64,000 nucleotides of DNA from Gp1-AA122 sp036378535 (GCA_036378535.1 DASUWH010000046.1:310001-374000), one strand, 5' to 3'; counted from the first letter of the stretch, positions 8,844-18,081 are shown. Numbers and translations: made by a program. The notes: generated by a model from the letters alone, not told the origin.

Positions 8844-10058
8844 ATGACTTCCCGAACTCTCGTTTCCCTTCTCACGATCGTTCTCTTCAGCGGCAACATG
8901 TTTGCCCAACATACGGGCGGTGGCGCCGGAACCGGCGGCGGTGGCCGGCCGGCGGGCGGCACTGGCGGAATCAATTCGACGACTAACCCTAACCCCGGCT
9001 TGAATTTGCCTAATAATCTGCCTAGTCCGGATATGGGTTCGCGCCCCATGTTTTTGTCGGGCAAGGTCGTGGTCGATGACGGCACGCCGCTGACCGATGC
9101 AGCCATCATCCAAACAATTTGTCGGGGCAACGTGCGCACCGAAGGCTACACGGATTCAAAGGGCACCTTTAGCGTCGATTTGAGTTCGATGACCACGAGG
9201 GCGATGGTAGGTGCGGCTGACGATACGGGCGGGCGCGACGGTGGGAGTCCCATGTCTGGGGGGAGCAATACCCGTTCCTCGGTGCGCGATGTGCGCGATT
9301 GTGAACTCCAGGCGGTTCTACCGGGATTTACATCCCAACAGGTGGAACTCGCCAGCAAGGCGACAAACTTTGGCAATGCAGATATCGGAACTGTCGTTCT
9401 GCACCGAATTGGCCACGTGGAAGGGTTCACCATTAGCGCGACCAGTGCCATGGCTCCCGGCAAAGCGAAGAAACTCTACGAACAGGGCCGGGAAGAGGAG
9501 AAAAAGAGTAAATGGGATTCGGCCCAGGAGAAATTCTCAAAGGCGGTTGAGATTTATCCCAAATACGCGGTTGCGTGGTACGAGTTAGGGCGAGTGCAGA
9601 TGCAGAAGAAAAATTCGCAGGAGGCGAAGAGCTCGTTTCGCCAATCTATTGCTGCCGATCGCACCTATATCAGCCCGTACGAACAATTAGCGCAGTTGGC
9701 CATGCAGGAGCAGCAGTGGAAGGATCTGTCGGAAGCAACCGACGAAATGTTGCGGCTCAATTCTGTCAGCTTTCCGCAGTACTGGCTGTACAACTCGATT
9801 GCCAGTTATTTCCTGCGGGATTTCGACAAAGCGCAAAAGAGTGCCGAAGCCGGCATGAACATTGATCCCAAACACCAGGTTCCCAAGCTCGAGTACATCC
9901 TGGGCATGGTACTGGTGCAGAAGCACGATTATCCCAACGCGCTACTGCATGTACGCAACTACATTCGGCTGGCGCCGAATGCGCCAGACGCCGAGTTAGC
10001 TCAGAAGCAGGCTACCGAATTGGAGAAGATGTCCGGGAGCGCAGCCGTGAAGAATTAG
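8844..10058 (+). CDS. Secreted TPR protein with carboxypeptidase-regulatory-like domain
   Basis: The ATG at 8844 is chosen because it follows a strong ribosome binding site (GGGGGTGAGG) and opens a signal peptide, MTSRTLVSLLTIVLFSGNMF; a GTG 24 bases upstream would only extend it. The mature 404-residue protein has a Gly-rich linker and an Ig-like segment around residues 55-190 (SGKVVVDDGTPLTDAAI, TDSKGTFSVDL) of the carboxypeptidase-regulatory type. Several TPRs follow from about 210 to 390 (WDSAQEKFSKAVEIYPKYAV, AWYELGRVQMQKKNSQEAKS). It is probably a periplasmic or outer-membrane-associated scaffold; the specific role is unknown. Such proteins are frequent in acidobacterial genomes. Confidence 0.8.
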   Translation: MTSRTLVSLLTIVLFSGNMFAQHTGGGAGTGGGGRPAGGTGGINSTTNPNPGLNLPNNLPSPDMGSRPMFLSGKVVVDDGTPLTDAAIIQTICRGNVRTEGYTDSKGTFSVDLSSMTTRAMVGAADDTGGRDGGSPMSGGSNTRSSVRDVRDCELQAVLPGFTSQQVELASKATNFGNADIGTVVLHRIGHVEGFTISATSAMAPGKAKKLYEQGREEEKKSKWDSAQEKFSKAVEIYPKYAVAWYELGRVQMQKKNSQEAKSSFRQSIAADRTYISPYEQLAQLAMQEQQWKDLSEATDEMLRLNSVSFPQYWLYNSIASYFLRDFDKAQKSAEAGMNIDPKHQVPKLEYILGMVLVQKHDYPNALLHVRNYIRLAPNAPDAELAQKQATELEKMSGSAAVKN

Positions 10059-10087
10059 CTTTTCGTGAGCGCGTGGCCGTCCAAGTC

Positions 10088-10915
10088 TTATCCACGTTGT
10101 CGTTCACGTTCCTCGTAGGCCCTGCGTAATTCCTCAGGTGCGATTGGCTTCACTTTGACTGGTTTGGCAGGAACACCGACTACGATGTGGTAAGGTTCGA
10201 CGTTCTTCGAAGCCACTCCCATCGATCCTACTAGTCCGTGTTCTCCCACGCTGACGCCGCTCAGCACGGTTGCGTGGTAGGTGATACGCGCCTTCGGTCC
10301 GATTTCGGTCTTCTGGTTGGTGACGATCATGCCGTCGTTGAGATCGTGGGCATGTGAGTAAACGTTGGCGTAATCTGAGATGGAAGTTCCTTCCCGAATG
10401 ATGATTTCTCCCCGGTCGTCGAGCAGGACGTATTTGTGGAGGACGCAGTTGTCCTCCACCGTCAGGTTGTAGCCGTACGAAACCTCGACTCCATGAAAAA
10501 TCTTCACATTGTTGCCGCAAAACTTGAAAATATGCCGGGCCAGCATGGCGCGGACCCGATAACCCAACCAGTGGTTTAATCCCGCGGAAGAGCGGTCAAA
10601 CATCATCCAAAACCAGATTAGCGGCTTGCGCTCCGCATATTTCGTGGCGTCGACATCACCGTAGTACTCGGGCTCGAGCGTGGCATTGCGCGGATCGAAC
10701 GAATGCACCAGGACTTGGGTTGCCAATGGCACAGCAGGATCAGGGTCGGCATAGGGGCGGCCGAGATACAGTTCGTGGAGAGCATCCCGCACAACGATGC
10801 TGCGATGCTCGGGATCGGGAGTGGCGAACTCCCGGTCCAAACGGTCGATCCACGTCAGAAACGCTTTTTCCGCCGGTGGCAAAGGTGTTAATTTGCGATA
10901 TTCGTATCTCGGCAT
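10088..10915 (-). CDS. Hexapeptide-repeat acyltransferase (LbH superfamily)
   Basis: The start at 10915 (MPRYEYRKLTPLPP) follows GAGGGG on the minus strand; the frame extends upstream but without a better start. The 275-residue product has an N-terminal helical part of about 110 residues, then left-handed beta-helix repeats: NNVKIFHGVEVSYGYN, LTVEDNCVLHKYVLLDD, GTSISDYANVYSHAHD, KTEIGPKARITYHATVLSG. It ends in IVVGVPAKPVKVKPI, the closing motif of maltose/galactoside/serine O-acetyltransferase-like enzymes. His in YSHAHD is the likely catalytic base. It probably transfers an acyl group from acyl-CoA to a sugar or polysaccharide precursor; the acceptor is unknown. Confidence 0.82.
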   Translation of the reverse strand: MPRYEYRKLTPLPPAEKAFLTWIDRLDREFATPDPEHRSIVVRDALHELYLGRPYADPDPAVPLATQVLVHSFDPRNATLEPEYYGDVDATKYAERKPLIWFWMMFDRSSAGLNHWLGYRVRAMLARHIFKFCGNNVKIFHGVEVSYGYNLTVEDNCVLHKYVLLDDRGEIIIREGTSISDYANVYSHAHDLNDGMIVTNQKTEIGPKARITYHATVLSGVSVGEHGLVGSMGVASKNVEPYHIVVGVPAKPVKVKPIAPEELRRAYEERERQRG

Positions 10916-11003
10916 AGCCCCTCGCTCATAAGGGAACCAACCATAGCATAATGCTCGCGGACCGATCCTCGTGCGTGCTTTATAATGCGCGGCTCGGAAA
11001 GAA

Positions 11004-11100
11004 GCATTTGGCACTTAGCATTTAGCTCCTGAACGGTTGGGTATACGACAAGGAGCACGTGCTGATTTTGCTAAAGGCTAACAGCTAATTGTTAAATGCC
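11004..11100. repeat. Inverted pair of GCATTTAGC-type word repeats at the APC permease start
   Basis: The left copy at 11004-11027 reads GCATTTGGCACTTAGCATTT and continues AGCT. The right copy at 11070-11100 is the reverse-complement version (GCTAAAGGCTAACAGCTAAT, then TGTTAAATGCC). The ATG of the following permease lies inside the right copy. About 42 bases separate the two copies. Confidence 0.75.
11059..11088 (+). other. Possible nine-codon leader ORF before the APC permease
   Basis: A good ribosome binding site AAGGAG (11050-11055) is followed at short spacing by GTG at 11059 and a frame encoding nine residues (M-LILLKANS) ending in TAA at 11086-11088, 7 bases before the permease ATG. 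The permease has no Shine-Dalgarno of its own, so translation could be coupled through this leader. It may also be chance, since most of the frame is repeat sequence. Confidence 0.3.
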
Positions 11101-12451
11101 GTCTTCGACCCATCTCGCCCGCAAGCTGCGCGTCACCGACTACTTCACCTTGGGTTGGGGAACCATGGTCGGGGTTGGATGGCTGATCGTGATGGACGAT
11201 TGGCTTGGTCGGGGCGGGCCGTTAGGAGCGATTCTGGGCTTCGCGATTGGCGGGGCCTTGTTGCTGCCCATTGGATACGTTTATGCCCAGCTCGTGATGG
11301 CCATTCCCGACGCCTCGGCCGAGATCGCCTACACCGCAAAGGTGTTCTCGCCGCCGGTAAGCTTCGCGACGGGATGGATGATGGTGCTGGCGTATTTCAT
11401 CGTTTGCCCGTGGGAGGCGGTAGCGGTGGGACGGATTGCGGGCTACATTTTTCCGCAACTGAACTCCATACCCCTCTACACGATCGCAAGTAGGCCGGTT
11501 TACCTGCCGCATCTGGTCCTTGGTCTGACGCTTACGGCATTGCTGAGTTTCCTCAATTACAGAGGCATCCGGATCAGCGCGACCTTTCAGAACTGGACAT
11601 CTTTCGGAACGCTCGCGCTTTTTGTCGTGTTTGTCTCCTTCGGGCTTGCGCGTGGGTCCACCCAGAATCTACCTCCGCTTTTCAGCGACAGGGGGACTCT
11701 GATTTCCGTTTTTCTGGTTCTCCAAATTGTGCCCTATTTCATGACCGGCTTCGAGTCGGTGGCCAAAGCGGCGGAAGAGGGCAGCCCCGATTTCCGTCCT
11801 CGCGACTTTCTTCGTGCCATCATCATGGCGATCGTCGTCGGAATTCTCTTTTACACGATTGTGATTGGCGCCGTCGCATACGCTGCCCCGTGGAAGGCGC
11901 TTACCACAACACCATTCATGACTGCGGTAGCGTTTCAGCGGGCGGTGGGTGCGCGCTGGATCGTTAGTGTGATCCTGGCGGCGGCGCTGCTTTCGTTGTT
12001 GAAGGTTTTCAACGGTAATTTTGTGGCGGCCAGCCGATTGATTTTTGCGCTCGGCCGGCGCGGCCTGATAGATCGCCGTCTTGCCGCGGTGCATCCACGC
12101 CATCAGACGCCTTCTGTCGCTGTGGTCTGGACGGGGCTTGTAACTGCAGCCTGCATGTTCCTGGGCCAGGCGATCCTGATTCCCGTGACGGAAGTAGGTT
12201 CGGTCGCTTCGGCGGCCGGGTGGACGGCAGCTTGCGCCGCCTATTATGCGATGCGGCCGACGCGCGGAAAGCGCGCCATGGCGGCACTCGGCATAGTGGT
12301 CGGACTTGCAATGATCCTGATGAAAGTCATTCCGGCCCTGCCTGGGCACTTCAGCCATTTCGAGTGGATTGCGCTGCTAGTCTGGATTTGTGCGGGTGCG
12401 CTGCTGAACCTCCGCGAAAAAGTATTGGCGAAGGCCGCTGCCACGAATTAA
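11096..12451 (+). CDS. APC superfamily amino-acid permease
   Basis: A 451-residue integral membrane protein with about 12 predicted hydrophobic helices. The start LRVTDYFTLGWGTMVGVGWL is the conserved first helix of APC permeases with its unwound glycine segment, and the next helices GAILGFAIGGALLLPIGYVY and YAQLVMAIPDASAEIAYTAK fit the amino acid-polyamine-organocation family. VVPYF-like and GFESVAKAAEE segments (residues about 215-230) correspond to helix 6. It imports or exchanges an amino acid or amine driven by ion or substrate gradients. It lies upstream of the amidohydrolase that may release D-amino acids, suggesting a linked uptake and breakdown role (inference). Confidence 0.85.
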   Translation: MPSSTHLARKLRVTDYFTLGWGTMVGVGWLIVMDDWLGRGGPLGAILGFAIGGALLLPIGYVYAQLVMAIPDASAEIAYTAKVFSPPVSFATGWMMVLAYFIVCPWEAVAVGRIAGYIFPQLNSIPLYTIASRPVYLPHLVLGLTLTALLSFLNYRGIRISATFQNWTSFGTLALFVVFVSFGLARGSTQNLPPLFSDRGTLISVFLVLQIVPYFMTGFESVAKAAEEGSPDFRPRDFLRAIIMAIVVGILFYTIVIGAVAYAAPWKALTTTPFMTAVAFQRAVGARWIVSVILAAALLSLLKVFNGNFVAASRLIFALGRRGLIDRRLAAVHPRHQTPSVAVVWTGLVTAACMFLGQAILIPVTEVGSVASAAGWTAACAAYYAMRPTRGKRAMAALGIVVGLAMILMKVIPALPGHFSHFEWIALLVWICAGALLNLREKVLAKAAATN

Positions 12452-12495
12452 GATCGCGAAACGATTTGTGACTCCTCTCCGGGACCATCTTGTCG

Positions 12496-14178
12496 ATGAA
12501 AACTCAGTCATGTCTGCGGCTTTTCGCAATCTTACTGCTTGCGATTCCCAGTTTTTCCTCCAGCGAAACCTTCGACATCATCATTACGAACGGCCACATC
12601 ATGGATGGCACCGGCTCCCCCTGGTACACAGGTGACATCGCAATACGTGACGGCCGGATCGTCACAATTGGCAACCTCCAGGATGCACCGCGCAAGCGAA
12701 CCATCGATGCACACGGCGAAGTAGTAGCGCCGGGATTCATTGACATGCTGGGACAATCGGAGCTGACGATCCTCGTCGACCCGAGCCTGCCATCGAAGAT
12801 CTACCAGGGCATTACCACCGAGATCACCGGGGAAGGGGGTTCAGTTGCGCCGTTGAGTGATGAGATCATCCGGACAGATCGCGCCGAATATGAGCATCTG
12901 AACCTCACTCCTGATTGGAGAACCTTCCGCCAGTATTTTGCTCGTTTGGAAAAGCAGGGCATTGGGATTAATCTCGCCAGCTACATGGGAGCCACCCAGG
13001 CGCGGCGTATGACGCTCGGCGATGCCGACAGTCAGCCAACGACGGAACAGCTCGAGCGCATGAAGGCCTTGGTTCGCGACGCCATGCGTGACGGGGCGGT
13101 AGGTGTGTCCACTTCGCTGGAGTATGCGCCTGCTCCCTACGCCAAGACCGACGAACTGATTGCGCTGGCCAGCGAAGCGTCTAAGTTCGGGGGCATTTAC
13201 GCCACCCACATGCGCAGCGAAGGCGACGCTATTTTCGATTCGATTGATGAAACCGTGCGTATCGGCCGCGAGGCGCATATTCCCGTAGAAATCTGGCACT
13301 TCAAGGTAGCCGGTAAAGCGAATTGGGGAAAAATGCCGGAGGTGATTGCAAAGGTCAACGCGGCTCGGGCGCAAGGCGTGGATATTGCGGCCGATACTTA
13401 TGCGTATACCGCGTGGTTCAATAGTCTCTCGGCGTTCATTCCTCCCTGGGCGCACGATGGCGGCGATGCCAAACTGATCGAGCGTCTGAAGGATCCGGCA
13501 ACCCGTGACCGCATTCGCAAGGAAATGCTCACACCTTCCTCGACCTGGGATAACGAATGGGATGAGATCCGAGGCCCAGAGGCCGTTCTCATTGGCGTTG
13601 TGCATAATCCCAAGCTCCTGCCGCTCCAGGGGAAGCGGTTGTCGGATATAGCCAAGTTGTGGAACAAAGATCCGATCGACGCATTATTCGACCTGCTTAT
13701 CGAAGATGACGCTTTCACGGGGGCGGCCGTGTTCGGGATGTCGGAACCGGACGTGGCTCTCGCCCTGCAGCAGCCGTGGGTTTCCGTAGACAACGACTCG
13801 GAAGGAGCCTCGCCGGAAGGCATTCTTGGACAGGAACATCCCCATCCGCGCGCCTACGGCACTTTCCCGAGAATCTTGCGGAAGTATGTGCGCGAGGAGA
13901 AAAGGCTCTCGCTGGAAGATGCGATCAGAAAATTCAGTGCTCTGGCGGCGCAGCGGATGCGCTTGACCGACCGCGGCGTGCTGAAGGCAGGCATGTGGGC
14001 GGACGTGGTGGTGTTCGATCCGGCTACCGTTCGCGATACTTCGACTTTTGAAACTCCGAACCAGTTGGCGCAGGGAATGAACTATGTTCTGGTTAATGGA
14101 ATTCCCGTGATCGATCAGGGCAAAATGACGGGAGCGCGCCCGGGAAAAGTCTTGCGGGGGCCGGGATACGTACCATGA
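12496..14178 (+). CDS. D-aminoacylase-like amidohydrolase with altered metal motif, exported
   Basis: The 560-residue product starts with a signal peptide (residues 1-23) and then ITNGHIMDGTGSPWYTGDIA, the typical opening of N-acyl-D-amino-acid deacylases and related urease-superfamily amidohydrolases. The expected HxH after APGFID is absent: residues 81-89 read FIDMLGQSE. The Cys that anchors zinc in D-aminoacylases is replaced by Glu113 in GEGGS. The other metal ligands look intact, His238 in ATHMRSEGD and His268 in EIWHFKVAGKANWG. The C-terminal composite beta domain returns at GVLKAGMWADVVVFDP. It is probably a distinct subfamily whose substrate differs. The start at ATG 12496 is preferred over TTG 12490. 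Confidence 0.8.
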   Translation: MKTQSCLRLFAILLLAIPSFSSSETFDIIITNGHIMDGTGSPWYTGDIAIRDGRIVTIGNLQDAPRKRTIDAHGEVVAPGFIDMLGQSELTILVDPSLPSKIYQGITTEITGEGGSVAPLSDEIIRTDRAEYEHLNLTPDWRTFRQYFARLEKQGIGINLASYMGATQARRMTLGDADSQPTTEQLERMKALVRDAMRDGAVGVSTSLEYAPAPYAKTDELIALASEASKFGGIYATHMRSEGDAIFDSIDETVRIGREAHIPVEIWHFKVAGKANWGKMPEVIAKVNAARAQGVDIAADTYAYTAWFNSLSAFIPPWAHDGGDAKLIERLKDPATRDRIRKEMLTPSSTWDNEWDEIRGPEAVLIGVVHNPKLLPLQGKRLSDIAKLWNKDPIDALFDLLIEDDAFTGAAVFGMSEPDVALALQQPWVSVDNDSEGASPEGILGQEHPHPRAYGTFPRILRKYVREEKRLSLEDAIRKFSALAAQRMRLTDRGVLKAGMWADVVVFDPATVRDTSTFETPNQLAQGMNYVLVNGIPVIDQGKMTGARPGKVLRGPGYVP

Positions 14179-14225
14179 ATCCAGGGCAGACTCGACCCGA
14201 GCAGATTGGGGCTACCCCGCCTCTA

Positions 14226-14807
14226 TTATTTCTGCGTGATCGTAAGCTGATTACGTCCGACAGCAGCAGTATCAATTTTGTAGTCGAGAGGGAATTGGGA
14301 GTTCAGCCCGATATTGGGGTATTTAGGTTGCAGGTATTTTTCGACGAAGAGTTGCAGGACGAACCGGGGAATGTCGACTCCGTCGAGCGAAACGGTATCT
14401 ACCTCCACGTGACCCACGTGTCCTGATCCATGGGCGTGGGCGACGACAATCACATCATGGACGCCGGAGAAAACTGAGAGCAGCGGATTCACGCTGGCGC
14501 GGCCATTCTTCAATTCATCAAAGTCAACGCGAGCGTTCGAAGTAATCACGCCCGGTTCGCTGGCGAAGCGGACAGATTGAACTCCTTTCGGTAGTTTGAT
14601 CTCTCCCGACGACACATAATCGTTGATCTCCTGCTGTGTGAAAGTAGTGGGAGTCTGGTCAGGCTGCGCCAGCGCGCCATTTTGTTGAACATGCTGAATC
14701 TTCTGCTGAGCGGCTGCAGAAGCGGCAGAAGATCTTTGTGCCATGGCAGTATAACCGCCTGCAGCGGCAGAAAAGAGCATCAGCAGGGACGCGATTTGTG
14801 TTCTCAT
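14226..14807 (-). CDS. Secreted hypothetical protein, coupled to AsmA gene
   Basis: 193 residues with a clear signal peptide (residues 1-23, ending TAMAQ), a short Gln/Ala-rich linker, and a folded part from about residue 55 (FTQQEINDYVSSGEIKLPKG, VQSVRFASEPGVITSNARVD, VDTVSLDGVDIPRFVLQLFV). The pattern of an amphipathic beta-rich chain with a C-terminal helix vaguely recalls lipid-binding periplasmic domains, but I do not recognise a family. Its ATG overlaps the stop of the AsmA-like gene (ATGA), so the two are cotranscribed and may act together at the envelope. It converges with the amidohydrolase gene. Confidence 0.75.
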   Translation of the reverse strand: MRTQIASLLMLFSAAAGGYTAMAQRSSAASAAAQQKIQHVQQNGALAQPDQTPTTFTQQEINDYVSSGEIKLPKGVQSVRFASEPGVITSNARVDFDELKNGRASVNPLLSVFSGVHDVIVVAHAHGSGHVGHVEVDTVSLDGVDIPRFVLQLFVEKYLQPKYPNIGLNSQFPLDYKIDTAAVGRNQLTITQK

Positions 14808-17323
14808 GGTCTGAGGGAAGCCCGAGTGTCGGACGAGTTGACCGGCACAACGCGCGGCGCCGAGAGAGGTCCATCGACCACGAAGCCGCCAGCCGCACGC
14901 GCAAATTTCAGCTGTAACGTCTGCCCCGATGAGGCGGTCCCGGTCACCTCGTAATTACCATTGCCACTCTCCAATATTCCTTCTTCGAGCGTGAACGCGC
15001 TGTCGCTCAACAGGAGGCGTCCGGTGAAATGGCGCACTCGGAGGGGAATACCGTCGGCAGAGGGTGCGATATGCGGTAACGATCCGTCACGCATGTCGAA
15101 TGACAGCGAGCCTTTAGCAGATGCCAGCCAGTCCTGAACCGTTTTTCCGGATGCGGAAAACTGGTAAGTTCCCTTAGCCCTACCGGTGACCCAGCCGTCA
15201 CGCATCGCAGTTGCGACCTGAGAGAGGTCCACATGTTCGAACTTTCCGCTCCCGGTGAATTGTGGCGAGCTCACGATTAAATTTCCGCTCCATTCGCCAC
15301 GGTGCTTTCCCCCCAGGATATCCGCCGTAAGCGCGGTTAATTGCACGCTGCCATTATGAAATTGGAGGTTGCAAGCCACCCGGCCAGCGGCAACACCGCG
15401 GATTTCAACTCGATTGACGCTAATGGTTCCTGTGGCATTCAGGGCGCTCACCAACGACGTGTTGTGAGTTCCCTTATCAACGAGACCATACCATGTGCGC
15501 TTCCGGCCCGGAGGACTCAGCCATTGATGCAGGCGGTCCGAGGCTACGCGATCGCCATGCAGGCCAAAGCGAATCGGACATCCGCTGAACAAGTGACACG
15601 GCCGAGAAAAGGAAAGCCATCCATCCCAGTTCGAGCCCGCCGCTGACGCGAGCACACTGCTGACATGAACGGTGTCTTCGCCCACTAACAGGCTGGCGGA
15701 GTGAATGTCTACTCCACCGCTGATGCCCGGCAATTGGGCTCGTATCGAGCGCAATTGTGCAGTGCCGGTTTGGCGCGGAGGTGTAAAGCCAGACCAGGGT
15801 CCGGCAACGAGGAAATTGAAGTTTGCACTACCGTCCGCCGACAATTGGGGCACCTGCAATCCGGCCATTTGCGCTGCTTGCAGCAAGCGCTGCACTGACC
15901 CTTCTCCCTGCAGGGCAAAGTTGTAGCCAGTCGGACTTGCCCACCCCTGGATCGCCACCGAAGATTGCTTTCCCATTGTGGCCGTAACTGGGCCAATGCC
16001 GAGGCGAACCTGGAACATAGCTTGCGTGTGTGACTCCGAATTTCTCTTGATTGCCGCGACAGGCGATTGCACGTTGAACGGAACCGATCCGAATGCCAGG
16101 TCCGTGCCGCTACTGGCAGAGCGCAAAGCCAGACGTTCGGTATGGCCGCTGCCCGTCCATTCAAAACCCTGATTCACGGCCGGGAGACTGCGCAGCGCGA
16201 AGCTTCCTGCCACAGTTCCGGTCGCGGAGAGATCGTCGGGAAGATCTTTTTTGGCGCGCCGAGCGAGATTGACCAGCGCCTGGATCGGAACGTCTTCGGC
16301 GGCGAAAGTCAGGTCATAAATGCGCGGGCCAGTGGGTGCAAGAACTCTGCCTTTAACGCTCAATGATCCTTGGCCAATTGGCGAACGGCAGACGAGGTCC
16401 GAAATCGCACGTTCAATCGAACTGTAGCGAGCCTGGCAGGTGGTGGTCAGACGTAAAGACTTCTGGGTCACGATGTCATAGCGCCGAAAATCATCGATGG
16501 ATGTTGTTGCAGTGACCTTCAAATCAGCCGGACGGCCTGAGAAATCTGCCGACAGCGTCAACCCGCCACGCCAGCCGAGGTCGCGGCCATAGAGCAGTTT
16601 CGTGAGTGCTCCTAACTGCGCGCCACCCCATGCCAGCGTGAACTGCAGGGGGGTGTCGCTAAGACTGCCGGAGCGTTGCCAGCTTCCGTTCACGCGAAGC
16701 GTCCCCGTGTCGGTGAGATTGAAATCGGTGCGCACAGGTTGGGCGGCCAGGCGCATGCTCCACTCGCTGTCAGACTCCAGCCAAAGAGCGAAATCGGCAT
16801 CGGTGAGGGAATAGGATTTCTTCTCCATGCCGATTTTGAAATTGATACGCCCATTTTCGGCTTCAATGTAAGGGAACACGGGGCGGCGCTCGGGCAGCGT
16901 GTTTCGGGTGGGGGCCGCCGAGGTATGCGCGGCTCGTTCGATTAAGGCCTCGATATTCCAGTGCCCATTCCCGCCACGCACCAGGTTGAAGCTAGGTTCC
17001 TTGAGACTAAGGCGGCCGATCTCCATTCGTCCGCGCAGGAGAGAGCGCAGGCGGAGCACCGCAGTTACTTCTTCAGCCCGCAATACCGGTTCGGCACTGT
17101 ACGCGGGATCGTCATAGACAACGAAGTTGACGAGATCAAACCCAGGTTGCGGCAAAACTCGGACCTTCACCCACTGAACATCAACTCTCCTTCCCAGGGA
17201 AAGGCTGATGGTATTGACGACGCGCCTGCGGAGGCCATTGGCGCCGGGACGAAGCACGAACAAGGCGAGCAGCACGAACACTGACAGAAAGACTATTCCG
17301 CGCCGCCGTCGTAGAAAGCTCAT
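14804..17323 (-). CDS. AsmA family protein
   Basis: The start at 17323 (MSFLRRRRGIVFL) makes an ATGA overlap with the stop of the upstream signal peptidase gene; a longer frame exists but would run into that gene. The 839-residue product has one N-terminal membrane anchor (about residues 7-26), then the AsmA N-terminal fold (SLGRRVDVQWVKVRVLPQPG, LSLKEPSFNLVRGGNGHWNI) and long repetitive beta-strands. The closing AsmA-type segment is GRAKGTYQFSASGKTVQDWL followed by SAKGSLSFDMRDGSLPHI. AsmA-like proteins are thought to move or regulate lipids between the inner and outer membranes. It is in the rnc-lepB-lepB gene run. Confidence 0.88.
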   Translation of the reverse strand: MSFLRRRRGIVFLSVFVLLALFVLRPGANGLRRRVVNTISLSLGRRVDVQWVKVRVLPQPGFDLVNFVVYDDPAYSAEPVLRAEEVTAVLRLRSLLRGRMEIGRLSLKEPSFNLVRGGNGHWNIEALIERAAHTSAAPTRNTLPERRPVFPYIEAENGRINFKIGMEKKSYSLTDADFALWLESDSEWSMRLAAQPVRTDFNLTDTGTLRVNGSWQRSGSLSDTPLQFTLAWGGAQLGALTKLLYGRDLGWRGGLTLSADFSGRPADLKVTATTSIDDFRRYDIVTQKSLRLTTTCQARYSSIERAISDLVCRSPIGQGSLSVKGRVLAPTGPRIYDLTFAAEDVPIQALVNLARRAKKDLPDDLSATGTVAGSFALRSLPAVNQGFEWTGSGHTERLALRSASSGTDLAFGSVPFNVQSPVAAIKRNSESHTQAMFQVRLGIGPVTATMGKQSSVAIQGWASPTGYNFALQGEGSVQRLLQAAQMAGLQVPQLSADGSANFNFLVAGPWSGFTPPRQTGTAQLRSIRAQLPGISGGVDIHSASLLVGEDTVHVSSVLASAAGSNWDGWLSFSRPCHLFSGCPIRFGLHGDRVASDRLHQWLSPPGRKRTWYGLVDKGTHNTSLVSALNATGTISVNRVEIRGVAAGRVACNLQFHNGSVQLTALTADILGGKHRGEWSGNLIVSSPQFTGSGKFEHVDLSQVATAMRDGWVTGRAKGTYQFSASGKTVQDWLASAKGSLSFDMRDGSLPHIAPSADGIPLRVRHFTGRLLLSDSAFTLEEGILESGNGNYEVTGTASSGQTLQLKFARAAGGFVVDGPLSAPRVVPVNSSDTRASLRP

Positions 17324-18081
17324 TGCACAATCCTGAAGGTTCTCCGCCACCGGGTCTCATCGAAAAAGTGAATGATCACGTGGGTTAGGAAGCTGATGCG
17401 ATCGCCGAACGAGGTACGCTTATACTGATCGCCGGGAGTCTCGAAAGACCAGTATATGAACATGGGCCGGCCAATCACATTGTCCTTGGGAACGAAGCCC
17501 CAGTAGCGGCTGTCGTAGCTGACGTCGCGATTGTCGCCCATCATGAAATAGCTGTCCGGCGGCACCACAATATCGTCCCCCTGTATATATTGCCGCATCG
17601 AAATCTGCCACTCCGGCGAGGGGGACACGCTCGAATCTTCGGGACTGATTGCCGGGAAATTATCGCGGTAGGGACGGGAATCTCCCTCACTGTGAATCAC
17701 AAAGGGCTCATTCAGCTTTTCACCATTGCGATAAACCACTCCGTCGCGCAGGTGGATTCTGTCCCCGGGCGTGCCGATGACGCGTTTCACCACGTAAAGG
17801 CCGGGCTCGGCGGGAGAAAGAAATACCAAAATGTCACCGTGGTGAATGTTGCGATAGGGAATCACCGGGCCGACCCAGTGGGAAGGCGGCGAGAATTGGA
17901 TACGGTTCACAAAAACGTGATCGCCAATCAGCAGCGTGTTCTCCATCGAGGAGGAAGGAATCTCGAAAGCCTGCACGATGAAAGTGATGATGAAAAGCCC
18001 GGTTACCAGCACCGACGCCAGCGAGGCCAGGAACTCCACCGTGCTCTCTCGCGGTTTTTCTTGCTTCTGTTTTCTTGCCAC
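17320..18081 (-). CDS. lepB: Signal peptidase I (second of two adjacent copies)
   Basis: Membrane-bound serine protease that removes signal peptides from exported proteins. The 253-residue product has one membrane anchor (about 20-39), then the catalytic Ser45 in IPSSSMENTL and the general base Lys99 in VVKRVIGTPGD, followed by the conserved FMMGDNRDVSYDSRYWGFVP. The motif order and length fit the one-anchor LepB/SipS type. It lies 25 bp downstream of another lepB gene; the copies share the motifs but differ in the segments between, so they are diverged paralogues rather than a recent duplication. It overlaps the AsmA-like gene by 4 bp. Confidence 0.94.
   Translation of the reverse strand: MARKQKQEKPRESTVEFLASLASVLVTGLFIITFIVQAFEIPSSSMENTLLIGDHVFVNRIQFSPPSHWVGPVIPYRNIHHGDILVFLSPAEPGLYVVKRVIGTPGDRIHLRDGVVYRNGEKLNEPFVIHSEGDSRPYRDNFPAISPEDSSVSPSPEWQISMRQYIQGDDIVVPPDSYFMMGDNRDVSYDSRYWGFVPKDNVIGRPMFIYWSFETPGDQYKRTSFGDRISFLTHVIIHFFDETRWRRTFRIVQ

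Noticed and set aside
12841..13605. 254-residue antisense frame inside the amidohydrolase
   Set aside because: The plus-strand amidohydrolase has motifs and a signal peptide; the antisense frame has none.
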